Shown here in pieces: positions 48,421 through 59,908 of a DNA stretch of 64,000 nucleotides; within the stretch, counting starts at the first letter, position 1; every line of letters begins with the position of its first letter. The stretch is from Diphasiastrum complanatum. Lineage: Eukaryota; Streptophyta; Lycopodiopsida; Lycopodiales; Lycopodiaceae. The stretch lies in NCBI GenBank assembly GCA_029204225.1, contig CM055094.1, forward strand, positions 28,384,107-28,448,106. The letters run 5' to 3'. Made by a program: the position numbers and the translations under genes. A model generated the notes under the pieces. It worked only from the letters and a program-made list of their open reading frames with translations. It ran no database searches and was not told where the DNA came from.

Positions 48421-48905
48421 TCACCTCAAAAAAGCCTTGTATGAAATGATGCCAAAGCATACAGGGTTGTCGGCTAGCGCATCCAATAGATACCCAAAAT
48501 TTTGCACCGAGATAGTTGCATCCGCATCTGTCAAAAATATAACTTGATTCGCATATATACAGAACAGCTTGAAGGTGGTATCCTTTATCATTGAGATTTT
48601 ATACCCCTTTGTGGATACGAAACAGTTGCTGAGGAAGTGAGCAACTTCATCCACTAAATCTCTGTTTGTAAAAATAATTTTACCATCTAGTGGTAATCTT
48701 AGAGTTGTGCAGAACACTTCTTCAGAAATAGTGAAAAACTGGCCTCGTACATGTACTTTGAAATCCACCTCAGATACTGCGTGGATGGAGTTCACGAACT
48801 CAATACTGACTTCAGACAAAATGTCTAAAGGGTCCACTTCCAAATTGCCCAACTTGCATTGATCCAAAAAGGACTAGATTGATGCCAGGCGGATTCATGC
48901 ACGTG
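48421..48905 (-). pseudogene. Retroelement-type ORF, plant transposon protein-like
   Basis: The 148-codon frame contains VHVRGQFFTISEEVFCTTLR and LPLDGKIIFTNRDLVDEVAH. The VRG..F.IS...(I/F)...L.LP pattern resembles the N-terminal domain of proteins labelled putative plant transposon protein. I recall this only loosely. A frame change near 48,870 would extend it upstream (NGFWIELFYYLEST in another frame). It probably precedes the coiled-coil ORF as one broken gene. Confidence 0.4.
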
Positions 48906-48909
48906 CTTT

Positions 48910-49320
48910 CCAAGTAATAAAAGAGCTCAATCCAGAAGCCATTGTGTCGAATAATTGACAAAGGCTCCGCAAATTGCAACAGTTCATAATAGATCGCTTG
49001 ATTGCAAAGATAGTGAGAGCAAAAAAGCATAAAAAAAGCAAGAAGAAAGTGTGAGGAGGAAAATAGAAAATGACTATGATATGCAGTGGTGGTGTGGAGA
49101 GGATGATGACGTGTCATGGTGCCGTGACACCTGTCATTTCCATTATTAAGGACGTGCATGACTCATAGTCTCAAAATATGATTTGATAGATCAGTCTTAA
49201 TGACGGTAAGACCGTTTGTGAAAAGAAAAGAAATAAACAATATCCGTTTTTATGTGTAGGCATACACATGCGTGAATAATGATGACCACGTGGCCATCAT
49301 CTTTAATAGATGAATACAAA
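48910..49320. other. No clear gene
   Basis: Upstream flank of the minus-strand ORF. It may hold the start of the same element; nothing firm is visible. Confidence 0.35.
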
Positions 49321-49324
49321 AAGT

Positions 49325-49860
49325 AGTTCAAGAGATTCTCGAAAGATTCTTGAAAATATGCTAGAAAGATTCTAGAAAGTTTTGCAAAGCCTTTTCGCAA
49401 GATCCTAAAAAAAATGATAGAGAAACTAACGAAAGGTTCTCGAAAGAATTTTAGTAAGATACTAGAAAATTTCTCAAAATATTCTTGAAAATAAAAAATA
49501 TAGTAAAAAAAAAATCACTCAAAAAAATAAAGAAAAATGCTAGAATTTTTTTTGAAAAATTAGAGAAAGATACTAGAAAGATTCTAGAACAATTCTCGAA
49601 AACATGCTAGAAAAGACTCTAGAAAGATTCTTGAAAAGATGCTACAAAAATTCTAGAAAGATTCTTGAAAAGATGCTCGAAAATTTCTAGAAAGATTCTC
49701 AAAAACGATCCACGAAAATGAAAACACGTTTTGATTACAAATTGAGTCTCGCAAAAAATTCTCGTAAAGTTCTTTGAAAATGTCTTGAAAGATTGTGGAA
49801 GAAGTCTAGAAAAATTCTTGAAAAATTTGAAGAATGATTTTGGAAAAATGCCTAAAAGAC
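49325..49860. repeat. Satellite-like TTCTAGAAAGATTC repeats
   Basis: Degenerate repeats of about 20-35 bp built from TTCTAGAA, AGATTCTTGAAAA and GATGCTAGAAA. The XbaI word TCTAGA appears many times. No ORF of note. Confidence 0.75.
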
Positions 49861-49880
49861 AATACTAGACAATGGTGTAA

Positions 49881-50035
49881 TATCGGATCAACGCGCAAGA
49901 GGTTATAATAAAATCTACAACGGAAACAAGTGTGCGTCGAACCGATATCCAAAAAATATTGTTTGAATATCGGATCAGCGCGCACGATATGAAAAGAAAC
50001 CAAGCAATAACTACAAGGGCACGTCGAACCGATAT
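49881..50035. repeat. 87-bp tandem duplication with inverted ends
   Basis: TATCGGATCA starts at 49,881 and 49,968, and GTCGAACCGATAT starts at 49,936 and 50,023, both 87 bp apart. Within each unit the start (ATATCGGATC) and end (GAACCGATAT) are nearly inverted copies. Confidence 0.8.
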
Positions 50036-50137
50036 TGAAAATTTTTTACCTCTGCATCAACAAATTCCAGCTTCGTATATGCTATTGCATGTGGTACTGA
50101 AAAGAGTTCTAGTATTTTCTGGATATGGCTCCTAGCA

Positions 50138-50141
<4 letters not shown>

Positions 50142-50184
<43 letters not shown>
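50142..50184. repeat. (GT)21 microsatellite
   Basis: GT tract ending two bases before the first LTR of the tandem copia. The target duplication TGTAA overlaps its end. Confidence 0.95.
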
Positions 50185-50186
<2 letters not shown>

Positions 50187-50187
<1 letters not shown>

Positions 50188-50889
50188 GTGAAAGTACTAT
50201 ACTTTAGGACCATAAATGGATCTACAAAAGATCCACAAGAGTGATTGGATGCTTGCTTAACAATCTATCAAAAAATTAGACACAAAAAAGTTGATCTAGA
50301 TTGGCAATTTGTCAAACAACAAGCAATAACAATCAAAAGCATTGATAAACATTAAAATCCGAGCCCACACGTGTGTACTACAGGCTGTAGTACGGCCTTC
50401 AACCTGAGAAACAAGTAGAAATTGATTTGGTTTCATTTGGATTACAAAAACTCAATGTACATAGTGAACTAGCTTGAGATTGCCAATGAGCTCCAAAAAT
50501 TTTCTATCTTCTCACTATGGGAGCTTGGAATACATAGCAAATTCGACTTCCTTCTTGAAGTTAGGTGGATTTCCAGCATGTAATAAGGAAGTTAACTCAC
50601 CCTTCTTGCCCTAAAATGAAACCCTAGTCTATTTCCTAGAGTCATGCTTGGTAGATAGCTAGTTGGTCAAATTTCTACCTTCAATCTAGGATTTAGGTCC
50701 TATAAACTAGGAATCACTACCAAAATGACATGACCAACCCTATGGACTTGAACTAACCTACATTAGGATGTGTTTCCCATGTGGCATCATGGTCTCACAT
50801 GTGTGGAATCCACTTATGTACAAAATGTACATTATACTACATAGTTTTTTGATCAAGCTAGATTTGCCAATTTTTGGCAATTCTTCACA
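50187..50889 (-). repeat. LTR 1 (703 bp)
   Basis: TGTGAAAGTACTATAC to GCAATTCTTCACA. CACACGTGTG lies at 50,366-50,375. The adjacent minus-strand purine tract is AAATTTGAGGAGGAG (50,890-50,904). Confidence 0.93.
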
Positions 50890-50904
50890 CTCCTCCTCAA
50901 ATTT

Positions 50905-51100
50905 AGCTTGATCTATTTACAACTCTCTTGATGGATGAATGAAAGCTTTTAGAAGTGTCTAAAAAATCCAGCTACAAACAAGGAACTTTTGAGACTCCAA
51001 TAGAGAATGATGTCCATGAAGGATCTTTCACCACCTCTTAGAGGATCCCTTACAAGATGTTCCATAAATGTGTCTATATACATGTAGCACACTTCAAAAA
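50905..51100 (-). other. Non-coding 3' internal end, unit 1
   Basis: About 200 bp between the truncated pol and the purine tract, where RT and RNase H are missing. Nothing coding recognised. Confidence 0.5.
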
Positions 51101-52198
51101 CTATACATCATGCCAAGCCATGGATTCCAAGGCATTTTGTGCATTTGAAGATACATCAATAAAACTATTAAGTGCATACATAATGTTGCCAAAGACAACT
51201 TGCCTTGCTTGATTCATATGATTGAGCCTAGATGGCTCCATCTTGATACTCAAGGTTCTTCTTGGAGTCCTTGGGTCTTGAGCTTGCTCCTCCACTTGAC
51301 TTGACTCCAAAAAATCAATGAATTGAATAAGGTGTTGATCCAAAGGTGCTTCTTCAAGTTTACAAATCTTCCACTCTTGAAAGATCACATTTTCACCATT
51401 GACAAATTCTTTGGTTGAAAACAAGTAGATTCTACAATCTCTACTTGAAGAGCAAAACACTACCATTATTCCTATCATTGAAATATGATAATCTTTGGTC
51501 CTTACATTGGAATGATCATGCACAAAGCATGTGGACACAAAGATTTTCAAAGCAAATGATGTTTCATCTTCTATGGCTCTATTCAAACTATTACAGAAAT
51601 AGCTATCCAATGAAATTGCTTTATCAACAACAAATGTAGATTTCAAAGCATCCCATTTCATTGTCTTGTCATACAAAGTAATAAACACCATGAATCTTAA
51701 AGGTAAGAAACAAGGCCCCTCATGTCTACTAATACTTTCCAAAAAGTATTCAAAGATAGTAGACTCTCCAATGCTCACAACCCTTGCAAGATGCACACTT
51801 GAATGGACAATTTGCATGCAATTTGATGACTCGGTCATTGTCATTGAGGACTCCCTTGGAACTCTCATGCTTTGAGGCTGATCCTCAAGATCTTCCTCCT
51901 TTTGATGCTCCTCCTCAATGCGAGCAAGATCACACTTTGCCAAGATCTCCTCTTGAGTGATCTCCTCCTTTGCCAAGCTCATTCTTTCAAAAGCAACACT
52001 AGCTTCCAACTTAAACAATCTTCCATGTTTAAATCCCTTCGCAATGCAAACATCATTCTTCAAGATGAAGCAAACACCATGCTTAAAGTGGACATCCAAA
52101 CCACTTTCTAAGAGTAGACCAACACTAAGCATATTTTGGTGATTGATGGTATATAAAGGACATTTTCTAGATCCATGCATTTTGAGGATTCTAGACAC
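51101..52198 (-). pseudogene. Integrase-derived ORF without catalytic core, unit 1 (365 codons)
   Basis: After the pre-integrase segment (NMLSVGLLLESGLDVHFKHG, GRLFKLEAS) the HHCC part is replaced by an acidic segment (ARIEEEHQKEEDLED). HSSVH stands where HSD should be. FVSTCFVHDHSNVRTKDYH and RIYLFSTKEFVNGENVIFQE match the integrase C-terminal region, and PRRTLSIKMEPSRL the linker. It ends with NALESMAWHDV at the RT opening. No DDE triad and no RT follow. The long open frame in both units could reflect recent copying only. Confidence 0.75.
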
Positions 52199-52521
52199 AA
52201 ATAGATGGTACCAACACCATCTATCCTACACTCTTCATCATTTACAGTAAAGACAAACTTTTTAGCAGCATTGAAAGAGTGTAAGGTTGAGAAAAAATCC
52301 TTTTCACGAGACATGTGGGGGCTAGCTCCACTGTCGATCCACCAATTGTCTCTTGAATTGCTATTGCTTGTTGGTGAGGATGTAGATGCCATCAAGAATA
52401 CATCTACTTCATCCTCATCCTCCTCCTTTGCAAGGTTTTCTTGTTTGTCCTCCTTCACTTGTGCTCTTAGCCTCTTGTAGCATTCAGATGCATAATGCCC
52501 CTTCTTCCACAAAAGAAGCAT
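52108..52521 (-). pseudogene. Copia zinc knuckle end and protease, unit 1
   Basis: KKGHYASEC completes the knuckle. An acidic spacer follows, then WWIDSGASPHMS, an intact protease active site, and GVGTIYLCLESSKCMDLENV. The frame ends near NVLYIPSITKI; the next ORF takes over with NMLSVGLLLESGLDVHF. Confidence 0.85.
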
Positions 52522-53255
52522 TTTTTATTTGACTTGTCCTTTGAGCTTGATGCATCATCCTCTTCTTTGGCCTCCTTTGGATGCTTCTTCTTTCCATTGG
52601 TCTTCTTTTTGCCCTTGAATGAGAAATTGGATTTCTCATCACCATCCTGCAAAGACAAGGAACTCATCCTAGAATTTGCATGGAGCATCCTACACTCTTC
52701 AGCCACTAATACACTGTGAAGTTTTTCTATAGTTGGCAAAGTGTCTTGGATGGCAAAACTTTGGACCAAATTTGCAAAGTCATCTCCTAGACCATTAAGG
52801 ACAATTTGTACAAGCTCTTTATCATGAATCTTCTCTCCAATGGAAGCCAACTCCCTATTTAGAGACTTGATTCTGAGTACATAATCTTGTGCACTCTCCT
52901 CACTTCTCTTCATGCTTTGCAAAGTCTGATTTCTAAGCATTAGTACTCTTGAAGTGTTACTAGATTCATAGATTGATTTTAAAGACTCCCAAGCCTCTTT
53001 AGCACTAGTACATGCTGATACTTCTCTCAACAAATCATTGCTCACATTCATCTTCACACAATGAAGTGCAAGTCTAGATCTCTTCTTGTATCTAGCTAAC
53101 TCCTGTGCACCTAGAGGTTCATCTTTATCTTCAATCAAGAACTCATGAAGGTCTTGGAGCACCAAGAGTGACTCCATCCTAACCTTCCAAATAGCATAAT
53201 TTGTAGAATTCAATCTCTCACTAGCTTCTAGAAGGTATGCTCTAGCAGATCCCAT
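52467..53255 (-). pseudogene. Copia gag, unit 1
   Basis: The likely start is the ATG at 53,255 (MGSARAYLLEASERLNSTNY). The core has IWKVRMESLLVLQDLHEFL, LALHCVKMNVSNDLLREV, ELVQIVLNGLGDDFANLV, SFAIQDTLPTIEKL. A Lys-rich segment leads to CFFCGRRG, where the frame is lost inside the zinc knuckle. HYASEC is encoded in the overlapping frame 52,521-52,108. About 260 residues, close to the usual copia gag length. Confidence 0.88.
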
Positions 53256-53279
53256 CTTACTAGTGACTTCTACAAACAA

Positions 53280-54049
53280 GAAATAGATTTGATTGACTTG
53301 AAATTCACAAAAGTCTCACACTTGCAGTGTTTCACTCAAATTTGATTTCTAATCCAACAAATGGACTTATAATCACAGTTCTATCACTCCCTCACAAAGC
53401 TGGAATGAAGATAAGATGAAGTGAAAACTACTTTTCAACGAATGTTGTCAAGAAATGGATTTGATTGTCTCTAGAAACTCACTAAGGTCTCTCTCTCTTG
53501 TAGTTTTTCACTCAAATTAGATTTCTAATCCAACAAATGGACTTATAATCTCAGTTCTAGCACTCCCTCACAAAGTTGGAATGAAGATAAGATGATGTGA
53601 AATCTATTTACAATCAAATCTTGCCAATTTTAGCTATTTTTGGACAAAAAAATGACTTAATCTCTTTCTTCCTTATTGGTGTACTTTCAAGACCTGTTTT
53701 TAACCTTAATAGGACTTGAACTCAGCCTAGATTAATTAGATTCCATGAAACAAATTCAAATCTAATCAATGGCAAATGATCTTGGTAGATTATCCTAGGA
53801 TCTCCACCAAAAATTACACCAACAGCTCACAAATTGAATTGTTTTGGATCAAATGAATACCATGCATTAAATGCAGGGTCAGAGGTGCCCACACATGTGG
53901 GCAGTACGGATTTGGACCCCTACCAAGTTTGGGATCAAATCTCCTCACCAAAATCAAGATTCTAGCTTGCCTTCTCAATACTAGCTTTTAGCACCAAAAC
54001 TTGCTAAAAATGGATTTGCATTAGATCAATGGCTTATGCTCTTGTACTT
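53280..54049 (-). other. 5' leader, unit 1
   Basis: Non-coding sequence between PBS and gag. It contains two related blocks (about 53,330-53,420 and 53,505-53,595) sharing TTTCACTCAAATT and CTAATCCAACAAATGGACTT, an internal duplication also found in unit 2. It includes CCCACACATGTGGGC. Confidence 0.7.
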
Positions 54050-54062
54050 GGCTCTGATACCA

Positions 54063-54766
54063 TGTGAAAGTACTATAATTTAGGACCATAAATGGATCTA
54101 CAAAAGATCCACAAGAGTGATTGGATGCTCGCTTAACAATCTATAAAAAAAACTAGACACAAAAAAGTTGATCTAGATTGGCAATTTGACAAACAACAAG
54201 CATTAACAATCAAAAGAATTGATAAACATTGAAATCCGAGCCTACACGTGTGTACTACAGGATGTAGTACGGCCTTCAACCTGAGAAACAAGTAGAAATT
54301 GATCTGGTTTCATTTGGATCACAAAAACTCAATGTACATAGTGAACTAGCTTGAGATTGCCAATGAGCTCCAAAAATTGTCTATCTTCTCACTATGGGAG
54401 CTTGGAATACATAGCAAATTCGACTTCCTTATTGAAGTTAGGTGGATTTCCAGCATGTAATAAGGAAGTTAACTCACCCTTCTTGCCCTAAAATGAAACC
54501 CTAGTCTATTTCCTAGAGTCATGCTTGGTAGATAGCTAGTTGGTCAAATTTCTACCTTAAGTCTAGGATTTAGGTCCTATAAACTAGGAATCACTACCAA
54601 AATGACATGACCAACCCTATGGACTTGAACTAACCTACATTAGGATGGGTTTCCCATGTGGCATCATGGCCTCACATGTGTGGAATCCACTTATGTACAA
54701 AATTTACATTATACTACATAGTTTTTTGATCAAGCTAGATTTGCCAATTTTTGGCAATTCTTCACA
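54063..54766 (-). repeat. LTR 2 (704 bp), shared by both units
   Basis: The same ends as LTR 1 and 3. PBS on its left (ggctctgatacca, 54,050-54,062; reverse complement TGGTATCAGAGCC) and purine tract on its right (54,767-54,778) show that it serves both internal regions. Confidence 0.93.
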
Positions 54767-55041
54767 CTCCTCAAATTTAGCTTGATCTATTTACAACTCT
54801 CTTGATGGATGAATGAAAGCTTTTAGAAGTGTCTGAAAAATCCAGCTACAAACAAGGAACTTTTGAGACTCCAATAGAGAATGATGTCCATGAAGGATCT
54901 TTCACCACCTCTTAGAGGATCCCTTACAAGATGTTCCATAAATGTGTCTATATACATGTAGCACACTTCAAAAACTATACATCATGCCAAGCCATGGATT
55001 TCAAGGCATTTTGTGCATTTGAAGATACATCAATAAAACTA

Positions 55042-56022
55042 TTAAGTGCATACATAATATTGCCAAAGACAACTTGCCTGATCCATATGATTGAGCCTAG
55101 ATGGCTCCATCTTGATACTCAAGGTTCTTCTAGGAGTCCTTGGGTCTTGAGCTTGCTCCTCCACTTGACTTGACTCCAAAAAATCAATGAATTGAATAAG
55201 GTGTTGATCCAAAGGTGCTTCTTCAAGTTTACAAATCTTCCACTCTTGAAAGATCACATTTTCACCATTGACAAATTCTTTGGTTGAAAACAAGTAGATT
55301 CTACAATCTCTACTTGAAGAGCAAAACACTACCATTATTCCTATCATTGAAACATGATAATCTTTGGTCCTTACATTGGAATGATCATGCACAAAGCATG
55401 TGGACACAAAGATTTCCAAAGCAAATGATGTTTCATCTTTTATGACTCTATTCAAACTATTACAGAAATAGCTATCCAATGAAATTGCTTTATCAACAAC
55501 AAATGTAGATTTCAAAGCATCCCATTTCATTGTCTTGTCATACAAAGTAATTAAAACCATGAAATTAAAAGGTAAGAAACAAAGCCCCTCATGTCTACTA
55601 ATACTTTCCAGAAAGTATTCAAAGATAGTAGACTCTCCAATGCTCACCACCCTTGCAAGATGCACACTTGAATGGACAATTTGCATGCAATCTGATGACT
55701 CGGCCATTGTCATTGAGGACTCCCTTGGAACTCTCATGCTTTGAGGCTGATCCTCAAGATCTTCCTCCTTTTGATGCTCCTCCTCAATGCAAGCAAGATC
55801 ACACTTTGCCAAGATCTCCTCTTGAGTGATCTCCTCCTTTGCCAAGCTCATTCTTTCAGAAGCAACACTAGCTTCCAACTTAAACAATCTTCCATGTTTA
55901 AATCCCTTCGCAATGCAAACATCATTCTTCAAGATGAAGCAAACACCATGCTTAAAGTGGACATCCAAACCACTTTCTAAGAGTAGACCAACACTAAGCG
56001 ATTGATGGTACATAAAGGACAT
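55042..56022 (-). pseudogene. Integrase-derived ORF without catalytic core, unit 2 (326 codons)
   Basis: Very close to the unit 1 ORF through EPSRLNHM. A small deletion at the C-terminus (MDQASCLWQYYVCT) shifts and ends it early. Confidence 0.75.
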
Positions 56023-56380
56023 TTTCTAGATCCATGCATTTTGAGGATTCTAGACACAAATAGATGGTACCAAAACCATCTATCCTACACTCTTCATCAT
56101 TTGCAGTAAAGACAAACTTTTTAGCAGCATTGAAAGAGTGTAAGGATGAGAAAAAATCCTTTTCACGAGACATGTGGGGGCTAGCCCCACTGTTGATCCA
56201 CCAATTGTCTCTTGAATTGCTATTGCTTGTTGGTGAGGATGTAGATGCCATCAAAAATACATCTACTTCATCCTCCTCCTCCTCCTTTGCAAGGTTTCCC
56301 TGTTTGTCCTCCTCCACTTGTGCTGTTAGCCTCTTGTAGCATTCAGATGAATAATGCCCCTTCTTCCACAAAAGAAGCAT
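55994..56380 (-). pseudogene. Copia zinc knuckle end and protease, unit 2
   Basis: KKGHYSSEC, then WWINSGASPHMS: the catalytic Asp of DSG is Asn. Unit 1 has GTCGATCC on the plus strand where unit 2 has GTTGATCC, a C-to-T change at a CpG. This protease copy is inactive by family knowledge. Confidence 0.85.
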
Positions 56381-57114
56381 TTTTTATTTGACTTGTCCTT
56401 TGAGCTTGATGCATCATCCTCTTCTTTGGCCTCCTTTGGATGCTTCTTCTTTCCATTGGTCTTCTTTTTTCCCTTGAATGAGAAATTGGATTTCTCATCA
56501 CCATCCTGCAAAGACAAGGAACTCATCCTAGATTTTGCATGGAGCATCATACACTCTTTAGCCACTAATACACTGTGAAGTTTTTCTATAGTTGGCAAAG
56601 TGTCTTGGATGGCAAAACTTTGGACCAAATTTGCAAAGTCATCTCCTAGACCATTAAGGACAATTTGTACAAGCTCTCCATCATGAATCTTCTCTCCAAT
56701 GGAAGCCAACTCCCTATTTAGAGACTTGATTCTGAGTACATAATCTTGTGCACTCTCCTCACTTCTCTTCATGCTTTGCAAAATCTGATTTCTAAGCATG
56801 AGTACTCTTGAAGTGTTACTAGATTCATAGATTGATTTTAAAGACTCCCAAGCCTCTTTAGCACTAGTACATGCTGATACTTCTCTCAACAAATCATTGC
56901 TCACATTCATCTTCACACAATGAAGTGCAAGTCTAGATCTCTTCTTGTATCTAGCTAACTCCTGTGCACCTAGAGGTTCATCTTCATCTTCAATCAAGAA
57001 CTCATGAAGGTCTTGGAGAACCAAGAGTGACTCCATCCTAACCTTCCAAATAGCATATTTTGTAGAATTCAATCTCTCACTAGCTTCTAGAAGGTATGCT
57101 CCAGCAGATCCCAT
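56326..57114 (-). pseudogene. Copia gag, unit 2
   Basis: Same as the unit 1 gag with few substitutions (for example STKYAIWKVR for STNYAIWKVR, DGELVQ for DKELVQ). The same frame loss occurs at CFFCGRRG. Confidence 0.88.
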
Positions 57115-57138
57115 CTTACTAGTGACTTCTACAAACAA

Positions 57139-57907
57139 GAAATAGATTTGATTGACTTGAAACTCACAAAAGTCTCACACTTGTAGTGTTTCACTCAAAT
57201 TTGATTTCTAATCCAACAAATGGACTTATAATCACAGTTCTATCACTCCCTCACAAAGCTGGAATGAAGATAAGATGAAGTGAAAACTACTTTCAAACAA
57301 ATCTTGCTAAGAAATGGATTTGATTGTCTCTAGAAACTCACTAAGGTCTCTCTTTTGTAGTTTTTTCACTCAAATTAGATTTCTAATCCAACAAATGGAC
57401 TTATAATCTCAGTTCTAGCACTCCCTCACAAAGTTGGAATGAAGATAAGATGATGTGAAATCTATTTACAATCAAATCTTGCCAATTTTGGCTATTTTTG
57501 GACAAAAAAATGACTTAATCTCTTTCTTCCTTCTTGGTGTACTTTCAAGACCTGTTTTTAACCTTAATAGGACTTGAACTCAGCCTAGATTAATTAGATT
57601 CCATGAAACAAATTCAAATCTAATCAATGGCAAATGATCTTGGTAGATTATCCTAGGATCTCCACCAAAAATTACACCAACAGCTCACAAATTGAATTGT
57701 TTTGGATCAAATGAATACCATGCATTAAATGCAGGGTCAGAGGTGCCCACACATGTGGGCAGTACGGATTTGGACCCCTACCAAGTTTGGGATCAAATCT
57801 CCTCACCAAAATCAAGATTCTAGCTTGCCCTCTCAATACTAGCTTGTAGCACCAAAACTTGTTAAAAATGGATTTGCATTAGATCAATGAATTATGCTCT
57901 TGTACTT
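57139..57907 (-). other. 5' leader, unit 2
   Basis: Counterpart of 53,280-54,049 with the same internal duplication and the same CCCACACATGTGGGC word (about 57,748-57,762). Confidence 0.7.
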
Positions 57908-57920
57908 GGCTCTGATACCA

Positions 57921-58623
57921 TGTGAAAGTACTATACTTTAGGACCATAAATGGATCTACAAAATATCCACAAGAGTGATTGGATGCTCGCTTAACAATCT
58001 ATCAAAAAACTAGACACAAAAAAGTTGATCTAGATTGGCAATTTGACAAACAACAAGCATTAACAATCAAAAGCATTGATAAACATTGAAATCCGAGCCC
58101 ACACGTGTGTACTACAGGCTGTAGTATGGCCTTCAACATGAGAAATAAGTAGAAATTGATTTGGTTTCATTTGGATCACAAAAACTCAATGTACATAGTG
58201 AACTAGCTTGAGATTGCCAATGAGCTCCGAAAATTTTCTATCTTCTCACTATGGGAGCTTGGAATACATAGCAAATTCGACTTCCTTCTTGAAGTTAGGT
58301 GGATTTCCAGCATGTAATAAGGAAGTTAACTCACCCTTCTTGCCCTAAAATGAAACCCTAGTCTATTTCCTAGAGTCATGCTTGGTAGATAGCTAGTTGG
58401 TCAAATTTCTACCTTAAATCTAGGATTTAGGTCCTATAAACTAGAAATCACTACCAAAATGACATGACCAACCCTATGGACTTGAACTAACCTACATTAG
58501 GATGGGTTTCCCATGTGGCATCATGGCCTCACATGTGTGGAATCCACTTATGTACAAAATTTACATTATACTACATAGTTTTTTGATCAAGCTAGATTTG
58601 TCAATTTTTGGCAATTCTTCACA
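57921..58623 (-). repeat. LTR 3 (703 bp)
   Basis: 5' LTR of the array on the minus strand, abutting the PBS at 57,908-57,920 (TGGTATCAGAGCC in reverse complement). Confidence 0.93.
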
Positions 58624-58628
58624 TGTAA

Positions 58629-59880
58629 TAGAGTTCATCTTTAAACAAACGGGTACACACACCCTCATCATTGACATATAAGGACAACACATATAAGCTC
58701 TAATGATCACTGCAATCAGAAAATAATAAATTTATAAAAATGAATGTGAAATCAAAATTCATATAAAAAACTCAACTTAATAAAATCTGATAGAAATTTA
58801 CTACTTTGTTATGTATGGGAGCACGAGAATTGGAGTCCCCAGTCTGACGTATTGGAGCATATCATCGTGCAGACTTTTGAAATCAGGAAAATCAAAAGCA
58901 GCCATGAATTGAAACGAAAACAATGTTACATCTATAAATAGTGGGGTCTGAAAAAACTCCATCTAGTACTGAATTGCCCCCCTCCTACATTGTCCCCTAA
59001 AATTCTATCCCTACTTTCTAAATCACATGTATCTAATTTAGAAAGAGGGAGACCAGCATGAACAACGGGCCACATGGAATGGCACCCTAAGCTTGCATCA
59101 CCTTGAAAACATTAAGATAATCTTCACTCTATCCATCACCCCATGGGATTGATAAATTTAAGATTTTTAAAGCATGCATTTTGTCAAACCCACAACAGTC
59201 AGGTTTGAAAAATAATAAATTGATCTATCACGGAGAGAGAGGCTTGCGGGGCTTGGTGCTTGACTTACTTCCCGTATAGTTGCAACATCCTTCAATAATT
59301 AAGTCCATGTATGATTTTTCCTTCTTCTAGAACTTTAGGTGTCACGACTCCCTTGAGTCTTTTGAGCTTTCACGTAAACTGGTAACTTTAGGTGACAAGA
59401 CAGTTATGAGTGCTTGCGCCACACAAATCGAGTGAAAGCTACCGCTACGAGTCACGAGCGGACACTCTGCTTTCAAAAAAAAGAGTTAAGGTACATACAT
59501 ATATAAATATATGAGTTTGAGTGCGCACCAACTAATTAAACTCCATGACACTTCGCTGGACAGCAACGACCAAATCCTGAGAAATATATGATACTCTATC
59601 CAAGATATTAACGCAAGTGCTCAAAAATTGACGAGCATTTTTTTAAGACCATTCATTTAAATAAGCATGTAAGGCGAAGTGCTCCATTGACACATACTAT
59701 GATTGCCTTTGCAATGCAAGGGCAACAAAGAAAACTCGTTACGGTTTGATATATTTTGTGTGTTGTGTTGCTGGTCCTTATGCATCTCAACATGCAGTGA
59801 GAGTCCTTATGCATCTGAACAGCAGATCTAGATGTGAATTCAATTAAGAGAGACTAAAATGTGAGCCACATCTTCAATTG
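58629..59880. other. Intergenic, no gene recognised
   Basis: AT-rich flank between the copia dimer and the DUF26 gene. No ORF with recognisable domains. It probably holds the promoter of the gene at 59,909. Confidence 0.4.
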
Positions 59881-59908
59881 AACTGTGAAGGTAGCAAACT
59901 GCACAGAA

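Larger units (their letters stand above)
50187..58623 (-). mobile_element. Tandem copia dimer: three LTRs, two internal regions
   Basis: LTR 50,187-50,889, internal 50,890-54,062, LTR 54,063-54,766, internal 54,767-57,920, LTR 57,921-58,623, all on the minus strand. TGTAA flanks the whole array (50,182-50,186 and 58,624-58,628). Each internal region has a PBS at its right end, a purine tract at its left end, and gag, PR and an integrase-derived ORF, but no RT or RNase H. Confidence 0.93.

Noticed and set aside
49325-49860. Functional heat-shock promoter
   Set aside because: GAA/TTC spacing is irregular and no gene follows; reported as a repeat only.
59885-59908. Upstream GTG start for the DUF26 gene
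   Set aside because: Not an ATG; the ATG at 59,909 directly begins a good signal peptide.
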